Shown here piece by piece: positions 63,049 to 64,000 of a DNA stretch of 64,000 nucleotides. Each line of letters starts with the position of its first letter. Within the stretch, counting starts at the first letter, position 1. This DNA is from Planctomycetota bacterium (GTDB taxonomy: Bacteria > Planctomycetota > Phycisphaerae > Phycisphaerales > UBA1924): the NCBI GenBank assembly GCA_020831805.1, contig JAFIFX010000001.1, positions 372,001-436,000 of the forward strand, given 5' to 3'. Below the pieces are notes generated by a model, which was not told the DNA's origin, did not search any database, and saw only the letters and a list, made by a program, of their open reading frames with translations. The position numbers and the translations under genes are program-made.

Positions 63049-64000
63049 GCGGGCCGGGGCGGGACGGCGCCGTCGGATCGGACGCGTTCGTCTGGCCGCC
63101 GTCGTCGAGGATCCACGAACCGATCCGGACCGATGCGCCCGAGGAAGAAGCAAGCACGCTCCCGCCCGGACGCCCCGCCGGCATCACCGGGCGGGCCGAG
63201 GCCGACCTCATCGGCGTCCGTTCGATCAGCTTCGCGCGCTGGGTCCGGGCGACCGGGTGGCAGCCGGACCGGTTCGGGGCGTTCTGCTGGCGGTGCGCCG
63301 GCTCGGTCGGCCCGCACGAGGTCGACGGCAACGGCTGCGGCTCGTGCCGCGAGAAAACCCTCGCCTGGGACCGCGCCGCCCGGCTGGGCCTGTACCACGG
63401 CGGGGTCCGCGCGGCGGTGACGGAGCTGAAGTTCGGGCGCTGGCGCAGGACCGGGGCCGAGCTGGGCGCCGCGATGGGCGATCGGCTCGGCGACCTGATG
63501 GCCGCGGGCGGCTTCACGCCCGACGAGGTGGTCCTGATGCCCGTCCCGGCGTCGTGGCGTCGGCGGATGGGGCGGGGGATCGATCACACGACGGTGCTGG
63601 CCCGGGCCGCCGGCAAGCGGGCCGGGGTCCGGGTCATCCGCGGGCTGGCCCGGCGGCACACCCCGACCCAGGTGGGCCTGAGCGCCACGGCCCGGGCGGC
63701 CAACATCCGCGGGGCGTTCCGGGCCCGGCCGTGCCTGGCCCGCCTGATGGCCGGTGAACACCCCCCGCGGGTGGTCGTCGTATTGGATGATGTCCGGACA
63801 ACCGGGGCGACCATGACGGTGGCCTGCCGGGCCGTTCGGAAAATTGTTGGAATAAAAACCGAGATCTGGGCGTTAACAGCCGTGGTCGCGTCGGATCGGC
63901 GCGGCCAGCGGGCCGGTGACTCGGACCCCGCACGGGCGGAAGCCGCCCGGGTTGCGGTTTGGAGCGGTCTGGGCCGTCCCGGGCATGAGAAATTCGAGAA
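63045..64000 (+). CDS. comF: ComF-like phosphoribosyltransferase-fold protein, cut by the window end
   Basis: At least 318 codons are open to position 64000. The GTG at 63045 overlaps the mcsB stop (GTGA). An N-terminal leader of about 65 residues precedes a zinc-ribbon-like segment (FCWRCAG, then GCGSCREK). The LYHGGVRAAVTELKFGRWRR segment and the PRPP-type loop VVVVLDDVRTTGATM are typical of ComF/GntX proteins, which are linked to DNA uptake in naturally competent bacteria. The segment RRRMGRGIDHTTVLARAAGK also fits. The C-terminus is outside the window. ComF proteins also occur in non-competent species, so competence is not implied. Confidence 0.88.
   Translation, partial: MSGPGRDGAVGSDAFVWPPSSRIHEPIRTDAPEEEASTLPPGRPAGITGRAEADLIGVRSISFARWVRATGWQPDRFGAFCWRCAGSVGPHEVDGNGCGSCREKTLAWDRAARLGLYHGGVRAAVTELKFGRWRRTGAELGAAMGDRLGDLMAAGGFTPDEVVLMPVPASWRRRMGRGIDHTTVLARAAGKRAGVRVIRGLARRHTPTQVGLSATARAANIRGAFRARPCLARLMAGEHPPRVVVVLDDVRTTGATMTVACRAVRKIVGIKTEIWALTAVVASDRRGQRAGDSDPARAEAARVAVWSGLGRPGHEKFE

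Overview
The window looks like a chromosomal segment of a GC-rich, Gram-negative-type member of the Planctomycetota, most likely class Phycisphaerae. This is inferred from several features occurring together: a DUF1800/DUF1501 pair, two secreted proteins ending in GC-type dockerin-like segments (CPADL...FFD/FLDFAA...NxGCP), a protein with a VPLPA/PEP-CTERM-like sorting tail, a complete alternative complex III next to a caa3 oxidase, McsA/McsB, and Kdo (LPS) genes. No rRNA, CRISPR array, transposase, integrase or phage gene was seen.

Positions 1-7596 hold a cytochrome c assembly pair (resB and a truncated partner) with an amidohydrolase, a Pal/OmpA-type lipoprotein, and a secreted seven-repeat propeller-like protein with a dockerin-like tail. 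Positions 6739-22369 are one long leftward respiratory cluster. In transcription order it is actA-actB-actC-actD-actE-actF, a 132-aa membrane protein, a SCO copper chaperone, coxB (with a cytochrome c domain), coxA, coxC, a subunit IV, and a 285-aa two-helix membrane protein. Many junctions overlap (ATGA, GTGA, TGATG). The divergent gene at 22590 is heme A synthase, so quinol oxidation, cytochrome c transfer, oxygen reduction, copper delivery and heme A supply sit together. YS instead of E at the end of the CoxA proton path suggests an A2-type oxidase.

Positions 24057-28165 carry DUF1800, DUF1501, a small membrane-anchored protein and a Mn-type superoxide dismutase. Positions 28930-35026 read rightward: a divergent sigma-70 factor, then a PilT-like ATPase, a membrane-anchored PilB/GspE-like protein whose catalytic motifs are degenerate, and a large CvpA-like membrane protein. 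Positions 35112-40279 are a leftward translation/precursor operon in the order tRNA-Gln, GlmU-like uridylyltransferase, prs, rplY, pth, rpsF, ssb, rplI. It ends at a bidirectional terminator. The usual rpsR between ssb and rplI is missing and three hairpins lie in its place.

Positions 40733-53324 contain a lipoprotein, a SNF2 helicase coupled to a SWIM-domain protein, tRNA-Lys, waaA, a sorting-signal protein, tRNA-Val, an ABC-2 exporter pair, kdsA, a two-helix membrane protein and a DUF4056 lipoprotein. Positions 53511-64000 contain rpmA, a secreted unknown, a GNAT acetyltransferase, dnaA (without dnaN), a decayed propeller fragment, a second dockerin-tailed protein, an unknown gene lacking a standard start, a DegT-type aminotransferase, rpmB, and a coupled mcsA-mcsB-comF run cut by the window end.

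All functional calls come from reading motifs and gene order. No database search was run.
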